Below are positions 1 to 13,459 of a stretch of DNA of 64,000 nt, piece after piece; within the stretch, counting starts at the first letter, position 1, and every line of letters begins with the position of its first letter. The stretch lies in the NCBI GenBank assembly GCA_018257865.1, contig JAEUBA010000024.1, positions 1-64,000 of the forward strand, read 5' to 3'. The translations under genes were made by a program, and so were the position numbers. The stretch is from Stereocaulon alpinum. Its lineage: Eukaryota; Ascomycota; Lecanoromycetes; Lecanorales; Stereocaulaceae. The notes beneath the pieces were generated by a model. It was not told where the DNA came from and made no database searches. It saw only the letters and a program-made list of their open reading frames with translations.

Positions 1-125
1 GCGGCTAGGAAAGGCACACTACGTGTACCATCTACTGGTTTCACAAATAATGTAATAGAACACCCTCATTAGTATATATAGATACTAGAATAGGCGTATA
101 AACCAATCAATCAATCAATCAATAT
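1..125 (+). mobile_element. 3' end of a LINE retrotransposon, cut by the window edge
   Basis: The stretch from about 70 to 103 matches the 3' ends of the two other LINE copies in this window (22,243-22,288 on plus, about 4,408-4,450 on minus). It ends in a short tandem tail of AATC units at about 104-124, as in Tad-like elements whose 3' end is a microsatellite rather than poly(A). The first 60 bases still contain CA and TG dinucleotides, so this copy is much less RIP-damaged than its neighbours. Only the 3' untranslated end is present and no coding sequence can be read. Confidence 0.6.
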
Positions 126-3100
126 TAATTCCTTTAGGTCCTATAGTATCTATTCTAATTAATATATTAGCTCTTAGGTTATTAATTAGGTATACGTTAA
201 CTATAATTTTAGTAAGTATAGGCTTACTAATATTAGACTTTCTAAGTAGGAGGAGAGGTATTCGTATATACTCTATAATAGAGTATTAAGCCTCGCTAAT
301 ACCTTTAACTGTTAATAGACTTTCTATAGTCCTAACTTTAGCGTAGGGTATCTATACTTTTAGAAAACGCCTATTACTTAGGGTAATAGGATAACTAGTA
401 TTTAAGTATACCTCTTAGGGAATACTTTCCTATAAATATTAGACTATAGCTGTAATATAATACTAGTTTCGAAAGCCGGCTCCGGTAACTCGTTTAGTAT
501 AATCGATTTTTAATTAAATAATATAAGGACTAGATTTCGGTTCCTCTAAAGCAGCGTAGTAACCCTTATAGGTAGGAGATATATTAGTTCCCTACTTCCG
601 CTTCTATTAGCTTAAAGTAGATATATTAGTTCCTTACTTCTACTTCTATTAGCTTAAAGTGCGGTGTTCGTCTCTTATATATTAGTAGAGTTTATTTCTA
701 GAGGCGAACGTTTTTATATATATCCGGTATATTCTATCTACTAGTCTAATAAAGAAGCTATAAGCTTCTACTTCTAGCTCGAACTACTCCTTAGAAGGTT
801 CTTCGTTATAGTACTTAAAGTCTTAGGGCTCCTTAGACTCCTTAGTAGTAGGGGCGTAGCTACTATATTTATTATTACTTTTATCTTTATAATAGACCCT
901 AGCGGCTTTCTACTAGAAGTTATTTCAACCCTTATTACTAAAGTTTTAGTAAGGTCTTTCGTTTCTAGTATAGGATTTTTCGCCTTAGAAAGGCTTCGAC
1001 TAGTATAGCGGTCTCACTAAATTTAACCCGCTTACTAGTCCTCCAGCTATCTATAGAGGCTAACGTAGGGTAGGTAGGCTTTCTCTTAGAGAGTATTAGT
1101 TTTAGGACGAGTACTATAGTTACTTATTAGCCTAGTAGTTCGAATTTCTATAGTTACTACTATTATAGCTATTAGAGTAGCCTTAATAAGGCTACCGGTT
1201 ACTACGCTAGAAGGGCGTTAAAGAATACGGAGGCTTAGAAAATCCTTATTAGCGAATAGTATACTAACTAGATTATCCTCCCTTATTAATAGCCTTACTT
1301 ATAACTCTTTAAGTCGCTTTATCTTCTTCTATAGCGAGCTTATACTAAATATATCGTTTAGTATTAAGTTACTTAAGAAATAAGTATACTAAAGTATTTA
1401 CCGTAGGCTAAGGAATAGTATTTCGAAAGCTAGGTACTAAGTTATTCTATACTATTATTAACTAAGTATTCCCTAGCTCCGCTACTTATATATAGTAGAA
1501 GATAGACTAAGCGAACTCCCTAGGGTTAGTATTATTTAGAGTATTACTTATTATAAACTTCTCTAAATATATTAATTTTACTACTTCGCCGGTATCTTCT
1601 TTAAATTATTAAATTAATAGTTTTATTTATTATTTAAGGTTTACCGTTTCTAGTACGACTCGCTCGAATTTAGATAATTCTGCTATATACTATATTATTA
1701 CGGTGCCTTTTAGGTAGCTAAGAATAACTCTTAGGACTTATTCTTTATTAAACTATCTCTTTATTTCCTTAAGCCTATCGACGAAGACGAATATATCTTA
1801 GAATATAATATACTTCTCTCTAACTACTAGACCGTCTCCTTCTACTCTAGGATTAAAAAAGCTAATATTATTAGGATATAAGGGTAGAGGGCGTCTAGGT
1901 AGTACTTTAGCCTACTAGGGTATAAGAGTACTACCGCCGCCTAAGGGGTAGTTATTAGGGCTACCGTAGAGTAGAGACTGTAGTAACCTCTATTATTATT
2001 CGCTAAATCTAGTATTATTAAAGTTATTTAGGTCTAGCTAACCCTATAGGGGTAGTTATATACTAGTATTACTAGTGCGTCGTTCCTAAAATATACCTAT
2101 TAGAGGGGTATTTCGAATAATCTCTTTAGTTATAGCTGAGTTACGGCGAGAGCTAATAGGCGGAGTAATTATAAGGTGGCGTATATACTCCTTAAACGCT
2201 TTAACGTTAGTATAGAGCGAGGTCTTATTAACTATCTACCTAGAATCCTAGGCTACTAGGGCGGAGTCTTCTACTACGGAGCTCTTATAAGAAGCTACTA
2301 TAGAACCCGAACGAGTAGTCCTTTTTACGGGAGCTTATAGAGGTATATTTAATAGCCTAGTATAGCTAAACGTAATATATACTATAATAATATAAAGACT
2401 TTTAGAAATAATACTAGTATAACTATAACCGCTTTTAAGGAAAAACTCTAATTAATAAGTAGCGAGTATAGTATTTTAGTTAAGGTCTAGCCCTTATAAT
2501 AATAATAACGACGGCGATAGGAAAGCTAGCTTTTCAACTTCTTAATAAATTAACTACGATACTATAATGAGGAAGATAGCTGCTAAGAATAACTAATAGC
2601 TATAGAGGATAACTAAGAATTATAGGTAGGGGAATTATAATAGTAAGTAATAGTTACTTCCTTACTTTTACCTAAAGACGTAATTTCTAATCCTTAGGTC
2701 GGAAGCTTCGGATCCTTAGATTAGAAGGTACTATATACTTCTAATTTCGCTCCTCTATAATAGCGAATTAAGGCTTTAATTACTTAATTACCTTAAGGTA
2801 ACTTAGTTTAGTCTTACTCTTATATAGTATTTCTAGTCCCCGTAGTCTAGTAGTAGGGTTCTACGAGTAGCAGGCTATAGGTTATTAAGATAAGTTAACG
2901 GTACTTTAGCTTAGTCTAAGCTTTATAGCTATAGCGTAATTAGAGTAGGATATTAACTTATACTAAGTAATATTAGTTACGGAATTAAGTCGTTAAGCTT
3001 AGAGGGTTTAGCGGAGGACTAGTATTACTACTAGGTAGCTAGTATAGACTATCGGAGTAGAAGGCTAGTATAGAAGGCTAGTAGTAGGATTATACTATAG

Positions 3101-3300
3101 CTGCGATAGATAGTACTACTTATAGCTTATACCTAACTCGTTACTACTATTTTGCAACGTTATAGTAAGAATTGGTATATAATGAATTAGTTACTAAGTC
3201 TAAATCTATATACGAGAGCTATTTCAGATATATACTAAGGCAAGCCTTAGCCCTAGCCCTAGCCACCGTAGTATAATATAATAGTATAAGGCCATATTAT
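126..3300. repeat. RIP-degraded repeat sequence, family not resolved
   Basis: This stretch has very few CA or TG dinucleotides, is saturated with TA and contains no open frame of useful length. That is the expected state of a repeat after RIP. I could not identify a domain on either strand. A local direct duplication of about 42 bp lies at 568-652. The last 200 bases (about 3,120-3,300) keep some CA dinucleotides and run into a possible LTR boundary (TGTTATAATA read on the minus strand from about 3,302). Confidence 0.5.
568..652. repeat. Two-copy 42-bp direct tandem repeat
   Basis: Two adjacent copies of a unit beginning AGATATATTAGTTCC and ending TTAGCTTAAAGT differ only at C/T positions. 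That is compatible with later RIP of an older tandem duplication. Confidence 0.6.
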
Positions 3301-3302
3301 AA

Positions 3303-4391
3303 CACCTATAGCGCGTTCCCTTTATACTAGTTAGTTATATTATAAGGTAACCTATAATATAATCCCCTTATTAAGGATTCTTCGTCCTAAAGGATTTTAG
3401 TAACCTTAATATCTTTTCTATCCTAATACTACGATCTTATAAACTTACTTCTAAAGAGTATAAGGCGAAACTTATTAAAGGTTTTAAGATAGTAGAACTT
3501 TTAAAGCGTTAGTATAAATACTATAGGGAGCGATTCCTTCCTTATAGTACTAGTAAGTATACCGACTAGTATCTTAAGTACGTTCGATCCTATACGGACT
3601 ATAATTTATCTCTATTAAACTACCCCCGCCTAAAATACCTTTAGAATAGAATAGAGTAGCTAGAGAGAGAGTAAAGTAAGGTACTCGTTAAGCTTAATAG
3701 AACTTTTATTAAGATTAAGTCGATTAAATCTTAACGGGATAAGATAGTAAAATAAGAGTTAGAAAATATTATAGTATAAGAGGAGGAGGAGAAAGCTAAG
3801 ACTTCCTTAAAAACTCCTAATAACCCCCCGTCTTTTAATATTAGCGAGCTTAATTTCTCTAGGTAGGAACCTTTAACTATAGGTTTTAATTTTAGAACTA
3901 CTCTAGCTTCTTAGGGTAGTTAAGTATAGATAGTAATTCCTATATATCCTCTAAATAATTATAGTCTAACTACTTAATTAGGTACCTCTTCTTTCCCTTA
4001 ATTACTTAGTAATCTAGAATTTCTTTAATATTATACTCCTTATTATCCTAATCTAGGAGGAGTAGTGCGGTCTATAGTAGCGTCTTAGGATTTACTTTCT
4101 TAAGTAGTAATATATAAAATACTAGGTACTTCCCTATTAGTTAAGGGAAATCTAGTATATACTTTATATCCCCTTTATATTCCTTTATAAGGAACGGTCT
4201 TAGCTTTATATAATTAAGCTTATTATTAGGCCTATTAGTTTTAAAATTTCTATAAAGAAGATATACCTTATCCCCTTTAGAAATATTCGGTCCTATTAAA
4301 TATTTTTAATTATAATATATCGCTAAGCGGTTACTTAGGAATTATAAGTCTTTTTATAATTCTTAATAGATTTTTACTATTTCCTTAGTAG
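3303..4391 (-). mobile_element. Ty3/gypsy element A copy 1, 3' part (end of integrase)
   Basis: The stretch about 3,850-4,391 is nearly collinear with 10,960-11,466 (element A copy 2). Read on the minus strand it gives, through many stop codons, the C-terminal end of a gypsy integrase: a GDKVYLL-like motif, then a segment resembling RPSxKLxxxxLGPF, then a segment resembling HPVFHxSLL. A LINE inserted at 4,392 separates this part from its continuation at 8,378. It is heavily RIP-mutated and non-functional. Confidence 0.7.
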
Positions 4392-7300
4392 TTAATTAAT
4401 TAATTGATTTATACGCCTATTCTAGTATCTATATATACTAATAAGGGTATTCTCTTATATTATTAGGAAATCTAGGGGGGTTAAAGGCCCTTTAGACGCG
4501 AAAGAAACCTTTTTAGAGTCGCCTCTTTTAACTAAAAACTTTCGCTTATTAGCTTACTTATTATTCTACTCCGCCTATTTAACCTTACTACTAGGCTCTA
4601 TAATACTAGTAATAATAATCTTTATTACCTTAATAAGCCCTATAATACTTTAGTAGCTCTACCGCCTTTAGCTTCTACTTATACTTAAGCTTTTTTATCT
4701 TTAGGGTTTTTATTACTAGTTCTACTTTAATAAGGAGTTTAGATTAGGAGAGCTATTCCTTAGTAAGTTAATACTATATTAAGAATTCTAACCTAACTAG
4801 CTATCTTATAGCTACTCTTATACTAGTAACCTTAACTAGTATAGTCCTAATATTATAAGTCTCTACCTCTTTAATAAGCTCCCTTTAAGTATCGCTAAGC
4901 TTTAGGTAGTATAAGAGAATATACTTTATATTCTAATTCTTTTATTTATAATTATAGTAGGTACTATAAACCCTTAGTACTTTCGCCTTATAAAGAAAGT
5001 AGTTAAACCTATTTTTTTTATTTTAGAGTTAAACTACTATTAAGCTTTTTACCTTTCTAAACTTTAGGTAGTAGTTATACCTTTCCTTAAATAATAATTT
5101 ATTCTATATAGGTATATAAGAGTACTTAAGGATAGTATCCTTATATATCTCCTATTACTTAATCTATTTTACTATTACTTAGCCTTATATTTTCTTAGCT
5201 AGGATACCTATATCTTAATACTCCTTAATATCTATTTTTGGGTTATATTAATATACCTTCCTCCTTATTATTATTACTACTTAATCCTAATCCTTTACCT
5301 TAAGCTCCTATAGGGCCTATTCTTCCTTTTTTAGTAATAGGGTTAAGTATATTAGGCGTACCCTTCCTCTTCTTCCCTATAATCTCCTATAGATTAAGTA
5401 ATTACCTTTAATTATTAAGGGGTATACTCTTTTTAGTACTTAGTATCTTATAACTAAGGCGTCTAGATAGGTTTAGATAGGTATAATAACTACTTCCGCT
5501 TTTAAGACTTAGACTAGTATTACCTTATATACTCTAAATACTATCTATAGGTAGTTATTCTATATTATTATAAACGTCTTAATATACTTTTCTATAGCTC
5601 CCTACCCCTTAGTAGGGGTATACTATATTAGAGTAGTAAATATAAGTATAAGCTTTACTACTATACTATATACCTTTCTATACTTCTTAAATATAGCTCC
5701 CTAAGTTAATCCTACTAAATACTTAATCGCCTAGGCTTAAGTAGCGGCCTTTATCTTTATTTATACTATATATAGGCCTTAGCGGAGTTTAGTATTAATA
5801 TATAACCTTAAGACCCTAATACTTACTTCTAGCTTAACCTCTATATTACTAAATTATACTATCTCCTTTATATTAAATCTTTTAGAGACGTATAATAGAT
5901 ATACTAGTTTATACTTTTAGGGCGCGAACGTCGCCTTATATATTTTCGCCTATATTTAGTAGAGTTTATAAGCCTATTCTAGCTATCTATAGTTCGTTTC
6001 TATTATCTTACTATATACTAGTAGGTATATATTATCTACGAATTCTCCTACTTATACTAGGATTTTTACTTTTAAGTATACTTTAATTAGTAGTATATTA
6101 AAGAAGAGAAATAGAATTAGTAATATAGGTAATCCTTATAGAATCCCTATCTCTATTACCTTTACTAGGCTAGTTTTACCTCTTAGAGTAATTAATATTA
6201 CTCTATCTTTAAGGAAACTTATAGTCTACTAAATAATTCCCTTAGAGATTCCTTTTATCTTTAGATTATAGAGTAGCCTTTTATAGGATATATTATTAAA
6301 TACCCCTACTATATTTAGTAATAGTAGGCTCGCTATATTATCTTTACCTTAGTTCTATATTATATAGACTAAATCTATAATAGTCTTTAAGGCTATTTCT
6401 ACTAAGTATTTCTTTCTACCCCCTATCTAATATTCTAAAAGTAGGTAATTCCTTTTAGCTATTCTACTAAGATATTTCGCTATTACTATCTCTAATACTT
6501 TCTTAAGTATATCTAGTAATATAATAAGCTAGTATACCTTAAGCTTTAAATAGTTAGTTTTTTTTAGTTTCTTTAATATTATTATATTCGCCTCCTAAAA
6601 CTTCTTTAAGTAGTATCTATAATTTAAGTATACCGAAAATATCCTTCTAAATATCTTTATTATCTTTATATATACTACTCTTAGGAACCTATTTAGAATC
6701 CTTAAAATCCTTAGGGCCTTATCTACTATTAGGTATTAAATCGCGTCCTTTATCTTCTTTAAGGTAATCTTACTATCTATTACTATAGGTTTTAGGTAGT
6801 TAGCCCCCTCTATATCTATTAGATCTATTAAGAGTAGGAGTAGGAAGAGGACCCTTTTTAAGGCCTTTACCTTCCCCTTAAAGTCTATTACTTTATTCCT
6901 ATTTCCGTCTTTAATAGCTGGGAATTATAGTAGCTCTTTAAGGCGTATACTTCTTTCCCTTCCCTACTTAGTAAGTTACTATACTCCTCCTAGTCTTAGT
7001 AATACTTTATAGACTCCCTCTCTAAAAGCTATTATCTTAACCTTCTATAAGGTAGTAACCTTTTCCCTTTTAGCTTAACGGAGGGTTTCCTTAGTTTCTA
7101 TATTCTTACTATAGCGGTAGGCCTTAAGTACTACCTATAATACTTTAGTTACCCTTATATATACCCTATTCTAATATAGCTTAGCCCCTACGTATAGTTC
7201 CTTATATAGGATAGTATCTTCTATTACCTCTTATAATATAACTATAAGCCTATTAATATACTAGTTAATTATATCTTTAGAGTCTACTAGGTACTAGCTT

Positions 7301-8362
7301 ATTACTTTATTTAGGATTTTTATATATTTCTAGATTTCCTCCTTAGTTACCTTTACCTTTATCCTTTTCTAAACCCTCTTTTAGCGTATTAAGCGTTCGC
7401 TCTATATCTATTCTAACTCTATAATAATTAGTATATAATCTAATTCTATATTAAGGTTATTCCTTACCCTATACTTTACTATTATATTATACGCGCCTTT
7501 AGTTAGGAATATAAGGTTAATAATACTCTTTAAGCCCCTATTTTACTATATAACTACCTTCTCTAGTAGTCCTAAAACTATACCTCTCTCTCCTACTACC
7601 TCTAGTAGCTTATCTACTATAGTATAGTATATTATTTATCTTAGGTTATTTTAGTATAGGTAGTATAGGTTAAAGTCTCTTATAATTATATATTTACCCT
7701 CGTTCCCTAGCGCTTCCTCTAGTTTTAGGATAGTTATTAGACTATCCTTTAATATATAGCTTACTAGTAAGGGGTTATAGATATTATATATCTATACCCT
7801 CTCCCCTAGTAGCCCTTTAGTATTTTTTATCCTATCCTTAATATCCTTCTAGGTCCTTATAACTTAGATTTATAGCGAGTATAAGTCGCCTCTTTAGTAT
7901 TCTACCCCCTAGTTATTAGGATCTATCCTCTTATTTATATAGAAATATATCCTAGCCTTTAGGTCTCCTCTATAGGCTAGGTAGAATCTACTTATACTTA
8001 TATTATATAAGGTTCTATTTATTAGGTTATATACTAGCTCTTAGATTACTAATATATCTATATCTTTTATATCTTTATTTTTAAGAAGTAGTACTATTAC
8101 TATATCCTTCTTCCTCTATATATTATACTATAGTATTTTTAGGTAGGGTATATCCCTTATTAGGTAAGGGCTACTTAGACGTTCTCCTATATTTAGGTAG
8201 TCTTAGTAGTCTTTACTACTCCTAAAGTCTACTTAAGGGTATTCGTTAGACTAATCCTCTCTATAGATAGGGGCCGTTACCCTTACTCTATCTTAAAGAG
8301 AGTTATTAGTCGTCCCCTCTTCGCTACCTCCCCAGTTCCTTTCTAGGGCTTATCTGTTATGT
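4392..8362 (-). mobile_element. Tad-like LINE, 5'-truncated, nested in gypsy element A
   Basis: The element lies on the minus strand and is bounded by a perfect 15-bp target duplication, CTATTTCCTTAGTAG, at 4,377-4,391 and 8,363-8,377. Its 3' end lies at the left and has an AATT/TCAA-type tandem tail at 4,392-4,408. About 5,990-6,080 gives the LINE reverse-transcriptase core (E-FVDN-I-LLVYS, second catalytic Asp reading as Asn). About 7,700-8,200 is the reverse complement of the endonuclease region of the second LINE copy (about 14,100-14,600). It stops at a position internal to that copy, so this one is 5'-truncated. RIP has placed stops throughout. Confidence 0.85.
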
Positions 8363-8997
8363 CTATTTCCTTAGTAGTAATAGTTACTTTCTAAGCCTTT
8401 AGTTCGATTCCCTTTAGTAATAGCGTTACGCGTAGTTCGAACCTATAGTTCGCTTAGAACGGCGTTATACCTATTAGGTCGGATATTAATCCGTTATATA
8501 CTAGCTATATAACTAGTAGGTAGGATACCTAATTATCTTATTAATAGTTAATATAGTACTAAAGATATTACTTTAGCGTCTAGTTAGTTCTCTCTATCTA
8601 ACTATTAGTCTATAGATAGATACTATACTTATCTTTATCTTAAATCCTATTATATCTATTAATAATCTCTAAAACTTAGAGGTAAAGAGTTTATCTTAAT
8701 TTAAGATAATCTCTTTAGGAAGCCTATAGTTAGCTACTACCGTTCGTAAGAATATATACGCTAGTTCTTCTATATCTAATACTTCCTTATATAGTATAAG
8801 ATATACTATCTTAATTAATTAGTCGTTAATTACTAAGATTATATTATAGTATATATCTATTAGTCTTTCCTTTAACTTTAGGAGTTTAATAATAAAATCC
8901 TATATAATACTTATTTATAGGCCGTTTAGAAATACTAGCGATTTTAACTCTTTATAAGGCTTATATTATATATACTTCGTTCTAATATATATATTAT
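8363..8997 (-). mobile_element. Ty3/gypsy element A copy 1, continuation (integrase core)
   Basis: After the LINE and its target duplication, the sequence continues in the same frame order as element A copy 2 (11,467-12,085). Minus-strand reading gives a RIP-damaged integrase segment corresponding to the family motif HPQTDGQTER followed by TLEQYLR. The match to copy 2 breaks off at about 8,998, so this copy lacks its RNase H and reverse transcriptase regions. Confidence 0.7.
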
Positions 8998-10400
8998 AGG
9001 CTAGCGATAGAGATATACCTATACGCGGTACTAGCTACGAACCTAAATACCTATTTAGAGCTAAGATATCTCCCCTAATATATTATAGGTTAAATAATAT
9101 TAAGACGTCGCGTAGTTACTAAAAACTCTATATAAAGTTTTTTAGGTAACGCGATAATACCTACCTTAACTCTACTATAACTATTATACCTCCCCTACGA
9201 TCGAGACTAGATAGTAAGAATTAGTATTAGGTATAGTATCTTAGCCTAATAAGTAAAGAGTATAGCTAGCTATTAATTCGAAAAATCTAATATCTACGTA
9301 CGTTTAATATATATCTACTAGTTAAGACTAACGCGTAGTCTATCCTAAGGGAAGGCTAGGGTTATAGGTATATAGGACTAAGAGAAGGATATATTAAGTA
9401 ATAATATAAAAGGCGTATTTTAGAAAAGGACGGCCCCTATCTAAGTAGCTAGGCGAGCCTTTAGTATAAGTAGCGCTATATAACTATAAATATAAGCTAA
9501 AGGGTTAGCTCCCCCCTAAAGTAAAATATATAAGGATAGAAGTAGGTACTATCTAATATAACTAGTAGGATATTATACTATCTAATTCTTTATATAAGTA
9601 TAGGCCTTCTAAGCGGTATATATAGCTTCCCCCCTTTCTTATATCCTTAACTAGTAAACTACCGAATAGCTAAATCTAATACTACTACGGATACTAATAA
9701 ATACTACTAATTAGCGCTAATAACTTAAACCCTTATAGGACGGCTATATACCCCCCTCCTCCCCCCCTATATTAATATAGTAAAGGTTAAAGAAAGTTAT
9801 AGGGCGCTTAGCGCTATAATAAAGTCGAAGGATATAGAAGAATATAGTAGGGTCCTTAAGAGCTAAGTATAGTATAAAGGGCGTATATTATAGTTAGTAT
9901 TAGAAATAATATTATAGAGCGCTTAGTATAATATTAAAAGAATATAGTTAAGAGTTACTAATATTAAGGAGGCCTAGGGTATAGTCCCTAGACTAAAAGT
10001 AATTATATTATTAAGGATAAGCGGGAGTTTTTATCTAGGTACTATACTATAGTTTCTCTTACGGCTAGGATATAACGGGGTGGTTTAACTCCTACGGGTA
10101 AATCACATAGTATATTAAGTACTAGAAGGTAATAGAGATAGATAGTTATTAAATTATCTTTAGCTAAGACTCCTCTCTATTATATAAGTTAAATATAAGG
10201 AGATAAGAAAATATTCTATTAAAGGAAAACCCTTCCTTATATATTTACCTTAATTATACTAAGCCCTAGCCTAATCTAAGTAATTTAGCCCTATATCTCC
10301 TATATTACTCTATAATTTATCTAATATATCTTAGATTACCTATATTACTAGGTCCTCTCCTAATAGTCCTTTACCTACTAACCCTATTATATACTTTACC
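8998..10400. repeat. RIP-degraded sequence, family not resolved
   Basis: The stretch is TA-rich without open frames. A segment at about 10,078-10,118 keeps CA dinucleotides and is an inverted partner of about 22,303-22,340. Nothing else could be identified. Confidence 0.4.
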
Positions 10401-13400
10401 TATAACCTTATAGGGTTACCTATAATACGATCCCCTTATTTAGTTATTTTTATCCTAAAAGTAACTTAATAACCTAAATATTTCTTCCTTATATTAAGGA
10501 TTAAGAAACTAACGAATTCCCTTACTTATTATTATTAGTTAGTCCTAAAACTTAGGATAGCTTCCTTATTAAAATATTCTTATATAAGATATACTAACTT
10601 AGGCCTCCTATATTATATAGGGGAAGTATCTAACTAATACGTTAAGTATATTTATAGTAATAATAAGTATAAGCTATCTCTACTTAATATTCTTAAATAG
10701 AAACGGATAGAGGAATAGCGTACTAAATTATATAGTAAAGAGGATAAAGCTTTTATAAAGCTTTCTTACCTATAGAAATAAATTTAAAGGATAGAAGTAA
10801 ACTAAGTAAAAATAGTCTAATAAGAGGTAAGGAATATTAAGTTCCTTAAAAAGGAAGAGGAGAAGGAGAAGGAAGTAGCTACTTCTAAAGCTCCTAATAA
10901 CCTCTTATCCTTTAATATAGGTATAATCGACTTTTCTAAGTAGGATCCCTTAATAGCGGGTTTTAATTTTAGAACTATTCTAACTTCTTAAAGTAGTTAA
11001 GTACTAATAGTAATTCCTATATATTCTCTAATTAATTATAGTCTAACTACTTAATTAGGTACCTCTTTTTTCCTTTAATAATCTAATAATCTAGAATTTC
11101 CTTAATATTATACTCCCCATTATCCTAATCTAGGAGGAGCGGTACGGTCTATAGTAGTATTTTAGGGTTTACTTTCTTAAGTAGTAATATATAGAATACT
11201 AGGTACTTCCTTATTAGTTATAGGAGGTTTAGTATATAGTTTATATCCCCTTTATATTCCTTTATAAGGAACGGTTCTAACTTTATATAGTTAAGCTTAT
11301 TACTAGGCCTATTAATTTTAAAATTTCTATAAAGAAGATATACCTTATCCCCTTTAGAAATATTTAGTCCTATTAAACGTTTTTAATTATAATATATCGC
11401 TAAATAACTACTTAAGAACTATAAATCTTTCTATAATTCTTAATAGATTCTTATTATTTCTCTAGTAATAATAGTTACCCTTTATACTTTTAGCTTAATT
11501 CCCTTTAGTAATAGGGTTATATATAGTTCGAACCTATAATTAGCTCGAAATAGCGTTATACTTATTAGCTTAGATATTAATCCGTTATAAGCTAGCTGCG
11601 CTACTAGTAGGTAAGATACCTAATCGTCTTATTAGTAGTTAACGTAGTATCGAAGATACTACTCTAGTATTTAGTTAGTTTATTCCGTTTAACTATTAGT
11701 CTATAGATAGAATACTATACTTATCTTTATCTTAATTCCTATTATATCTATTAATAATCTCTAAAACTTAGAGGTAAAGAGCTTATCCCTATTTAAGATA
11801 ATCTCTTTAGAAAGCCTATAGTTAGCTACTACTATTCGTAAGAACGTATACGCTAAATCTTTAATATTTAATACTTCCTTATATAATATAAAATACGCTA
11901 TTTTAGTTAATTAGTTATTAATTACTAAAATCGTATTATAGTATATACCTATTAGTCGTTCCTTCGACTTAGGGAGTTTAATAATAAAATCCTATATAAT
12001 ACTTTACTATAGAATATCTAGAATTATTAGCGATTTTAATTCTCTATAAGGCTTATATTAAAAATACTTCGCTCTAATATATATATTATATTTATTAATA
12101 TAATCCTTAATACATTTTTATATCTTAGGGAAATAGAAGTTATAAGATATCTTCTTAAGTATCTTCTTAATCCCTTAGTATCTACTAAAGCTCTCTACTT
12201 TATAGTAAATCCTAAAAATTTCTCCTTAAGTACCTATAGGGATATAAATCTATTCTTAGAAGATTAGTAGTCTTAAATCTATTTTTCTAAATAAGTTATA
12301 GCTATTAATATCTTTGTAGATCTTAAATATAACTTTATCCTTTAATAAGTCTTTTAGTATTCTTTTAGTTAAATCTTCGCTATTAATAGTTATTATTACT
12401 ACTATATATAGTCTAGCTATATTAGGTCGTAATAATCTATCTTAGTAATATATTAAAACTATTCTAAAACTTTACTAAATGTTTAATATATAGTTAGCTC
12501 TCCTACTAAGTATATCTATAGTATTATTCTTACTACCCTTAATATATTCGATTCTAAAATTAAATATTAATAACTCTTTATACTACTAAGCTAGACGTCT
12601 ATTAAGCTCCTTAGTTAATAGAAAGAATATTAAGTTCTTATAATCTATTAAGACCTAAACCTAGTACTTAGTTCCTTTTAGATAAACCTTCTAAATACGG
12701 AACGCGTCTATAATAGTAAGTAATTTTTTATTATATATTAGATATCTAGTTTTAGCGTCTAGCAGCTTCCTACTATAGAAGGCTATAGGGTACTAATAAT
12801 AAGTAATATCTATTTTCCCTATTTTTCCTATATTAGGGCTATTATTTATAGATAGTTAGCTAATTACTACTCTAATTACTCTATTAGAGGTATTAGTATA
12901 GAGGCGAATAGGCGACTTTAGGTTAAACTAATATAATATTAAACTAAAAGTAAACTACTTTTATAAGGTCTTAAAGGATACCTCTACTTCCTTTAACTAC
13001 GTAAATAGTACTTTATTATAGGTTAAGCTAGTAAGAGGTATAGTAATTTTTAAATATCTATAAATAAACTTCTAGTAGAAATTCGTAAAACTAAGAAAAG
13101 ATTATACTTCCTTTTTATTTATAGGTATAGGCTACTTAACTATACTTTTTACCTTTTCTAAGTTTATCTCTAATCCTTAATTAGAAATAATAAACCTTAG
13201 AAACTTAACTCTCTTCTAGTAAAATTTATACTTTAATAACTTTAAGTATAGTCTTACTTACTTAAGCTTCTTTAGTACCTTCTATACCTACCTAATATAT
13301 TCCTTATATATATCTAAGTATATAAGTATATTATTAATATATACTAGGACGAAATCGTCTAGATATTCTTTTAGGATATTATTAATAAACGCCTAAAATA

Positions 13401-13459
13401 TTATAGATATATTTATTAGTCTAAATAGTATTATAAGGTATTTATAGATTCTCTATAAT
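10401..13459 (-). mobile_element. Ty3/gypsy element A copy 2 (integrase, RNase H, reverse transcriptase)
   Basis: Minus-strand reading from 13,460 down gives a gypsy-type polyprotein interrupted by RIP stops. A reverse-transcriptase segment with AFINNILKEYLDDF followed by the VYINNIL catalytic box (Asp-Asp changed to Asn-Asn) lies at about 13,320-13,400. RNase H would follow at about 12,600-13,100. The integrase core (STAYHPQTDGQTER-like) lies at about 11,600-11,750, and the integrase C-terminus (GDKVYLLYRN) at about 11,280-11,360. Its upstream part is replaced at about 13,460 by the start of a plus-strand LINE. No intact LTR pair was found. Confidence 0.75.
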
